Positions 61,515-64,000 of a stretch of 64,000 nt of DNA are shown here, piece by piece. Origin of the DNA: Climacium dendroides. Lineage: Eukaryota > Streptophyta > Bryopsida > Hypnales > Climaciaceae. The stretch lies in assembly GCA_950106755.1 (NCBI GenBank), contig OX467082.1, forward strand, positions 15,562,001-15,626,000, written 5' to 3'. Made by a program: the position numbers and the translations under genes. The notes beneath the pieces were generated by a model that saw only the letters and a program-made list of their open reading frames with translations, was not told the origin of the DNA and did not search any database. How positions within the stretch are numbered: position 1 is the stretch's first letter; every line of letters starts with the position of its first letter.

Positions 61515-64000
61515 ATGGACAACTTTTGAGATTTTCGAAAAATTGTAGAAGAGAGTAATAGATTAATTTTAGAAGGAAAAAATTTGGGTTGTTTATAAAT
61601 GTTTGTTTTGAAATATTACTATCAAAAATAATTCAAGAAATGGTAATCAAATTTTTACAAATAGAGAGAGAATAATAACTCCAACCATTATTGGACTGAC
61701 ATGAATTAAGAGTGATCATTTGAGCTCGCATTTGAGGTCCCATAACACTTCTCAAGAGAAGCAATGAGTGGCTCTAGGACTACATATCCTCACTTGAGGG
61801 GAGATTATTTGTAACCAAGTAGCAATAACTATTCTAAAGAATACAAATACATTAGATTCTTTAAAAACATTGTGTATACCAATACAATATAAAAAATAAG
61901 GTTGTTGATGAAATTTTGAACTATAACTTTTCTATATTATCAAATATATAGTAATAAACAACCTCCAAGAAAATGACTTCTCTTATACACCTTTTGTCTA
62001 TAAATTAAATAATTATATATTTATAGTTTATTTCAATTATTTATCTACTTTTTAATTTTTTCTTGTGGAATTTTTTTCCAAATATGCTTGAAAATGAAAT
62101 TTTGAAGGTAAAAATTTCAACATATATATACAATATCAAAAATATGTATATGATAAATTTATTATTGAAAAAGGAGTTTTGAAATTCAAAATCATCAAGG
62201 TAGATTGATTTTAAGAAACTAAAATTTAAATCTATGGTTGATTTATAGTTGATAGTCATGCATGGTTTATTTTATTTTTCAATGTGATAATGCTACGTAT
62301 ATTTAAATTTAGTTTTAAAAATAATTCTTTTACCAAAGTGCATGATTTGCACACACATTAATCTTTGAAGGATCTTTTGCACAAAGAAATAATATGAAAT
62401 TGCCCTAATCCATTCTCTAGCGTGTTGGAAATTTTTTCATTTACTATTAAGTGTAAATGATAATTTGACTACCATGAACAATGTTTAAGGTTAGAAGTGG
62501 TGTTTTGGATGTCTCCGCTTAATAACTTTCATGCACTTTATGATTGTAGGGATTCTTGAATAAAACTTCAAAGGACAAGCAAATTCTCTTGTAGACACCA
62601 TCACAACAAGTGGTAATATAGGACTATATTTCTAATAATTAGGAATGAAGGTGTAAAATTTGCTTCTATAGATCCATAAGGCATAGATTGTTGCGTTATC
62701 ACTAATAATTCATGTATGCCATTTAGTTGGTTGAAGTGAAGGAAAATACACTTTTTTCAACTTTGTTACCTAAAACAAGTGAACCTTTATTGTTACTTAA
62801 TTAAGTGACATTCTATGTCCCTCACACTTGATTTTAAGAAAATCATTGACAAAAAGTGGATTTTGCATTTTTATAGAATATTTAAACCTATTGGATCCAC
62901 TTCTACAATTAATTTGGCTTGCCAAGCACCACATTTAGGTTGCTAAGTCAAAGCACTAAGATAGAAGCATCAATAATTGATCATTTAAGTGATTTTGGAG
63001 CAGATGGTAAGGAGTATGAGGTGGTGAAAAATTTTCCCATATAAGAAGATAGGAAATATGGGTATAGCAAAATTTTCAAAATTTTCTTCTCAAAATTGAA
63101 ATTACTTTGAATTTTGGGAGCCAAAAAAGTGCACTTATCTAGCAGCCAATGTCTAGAGTCTTCTAATTCCAATCATTTAAGAACTACTTTGTTGCTCACT
63201 ACTTCCTACTTTCTTGCTCACTACTTTGGAACATGTGTCATAACCTTAATGAGTCCCAACCTTGAAAAGGACCAAAAAAAACATTCCAAGCTTGAGTTCC
63301 AACCTAAGGTTGGAAATAGTGTACCCTATAGATTGGTTACTGGCCGTGGTTGACAAGTGGTGCCTCAACCTTATTCATTGTACACTTATGCATGCATTGA
63401 TTGAACAAATTTTGGTTAAGCAATAAGATCCATGCCCTACTTCAAGGAGATTTAGATTCTCCCTTAGGCTACCAGGGTTGCTATTATATGAATTTAGGAA
63501 CATGTATCCATGTGCTTAAAAGACTAAACATCCATGTTATAGGAGTCTACATATAGAAACCTTCCATAATTATAGTGTAACTATGTTACAAATACATATA
63601 TTAGAGGTGTTTATATTATAAATTCCTTCAAAGGTTGTAGAATATCTACTTATACACATGCTTAAGGCTCACATGCTTGCATTTTCATGCTCACATGCTT
63701 GCAATTTCATACTCACATATTAGCATCATTGTTTAGGCTACCCAACAAGCAATATAATTTCATTTTAACAATTAATTTCTAACAAAAGTGAACAAAAAAC
63801 AAGACAATCTATTAAAGGACTATGCTTTAATATTTATTTGGATAATTTTAGGTATAAACTTGGAAGGCACTTTGCTGTCCTTTTTATCATTGCATACATT
63901 TACTTATCAAATATGGAGAATTTCATTAAAATGACAATATTCCCTATGCCATTTTCACAGTTCAAAGTTCAGACTGGGGGGTTTGAAATTTAATATTCTC
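61515..64000. other. AT-rich DNA to the window end
   Basis: No gene recognised. 63665-63725 is a short tandem repeat of about 24 bp (GCTCACATGCTTGCA twice, then a diverged ACTCACATATTAGCA). Confidence 0.4.

Noticed and set aside
1..64000. CRISPR arrays, bacterial operons, rRNA or organelle DNA
   Set aside because: No regularly spaced short repeats with unique spacers, no rRNA landmarks, and the genes have spliceosomal introns.

Overview
This window looks like nuclear DNA of a land plant. The four intact genes have GT-AG introns, and two of them belong to plastid biology: a starch-phosphate phosphatase with an N-terminal targeting region, and a CRUMPLED LEAF type outer-envelope protein. The DNA is AT-rich and gene-poor, and is full of small foldback transposons and decayed transposon genes. 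Some decayed reading frames remind me of high-copy hypothetical proteins of mosses, so a non-seed plant (bryophyte-like) is my best guess. That guess rests on memory, not on a search.

Layout. 27-253: a CACTA-type MITE. 1547-6128 (minus): SEX4-type phosphoglucan phosphatase, 13 exons. 7843-10382 (minus): CRL, 9 exons. 11055-11860: two tandem-repeat arrays. 12062-12491: piggyBac-like transposase remnant. About 12830-15900: a GC-richer block crowded with CCGG words that carries a gag-like or transposon ORF broken by stops. 16000-31300: repeats, MITEs and a long decayed transposase-like gene (23309-24610 and 26315-27078). 31930-34302 (plus): NSE4, the kleisin of the SMC5/6 complex, 7 exons. 36933-37014: Stowaway-like MITE. 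About 37260-39170: a second block crowded with a different word, CCAAATTGG and variants. 40177-40327 and 61286-61514: TTAA-flanked MITEs. 49279-50795 (minus): a decayed Crypton-like tyrosine recombinase gene. 52112-52509: an unidentified decayed ORF. 56673-59919 (plus): methionine sulfoxide reductase B, 3 exons with a 2.6-kb first intron.

The four intact genes do not form a pathway. SEX4 and CRL lie on the same strand 1.7 kb apart; NSE4 and MSRB stand alone. I joined exons by hand from splice consensus, reading-frame phase and family motifs; each of the four coding sequences sums to a multiple of three. The most unusual content is the Crypton-like relic, the two word-dense blocks, and the matched set of piggyBac-like MITEs with a piggyBac-like transposase fragment.
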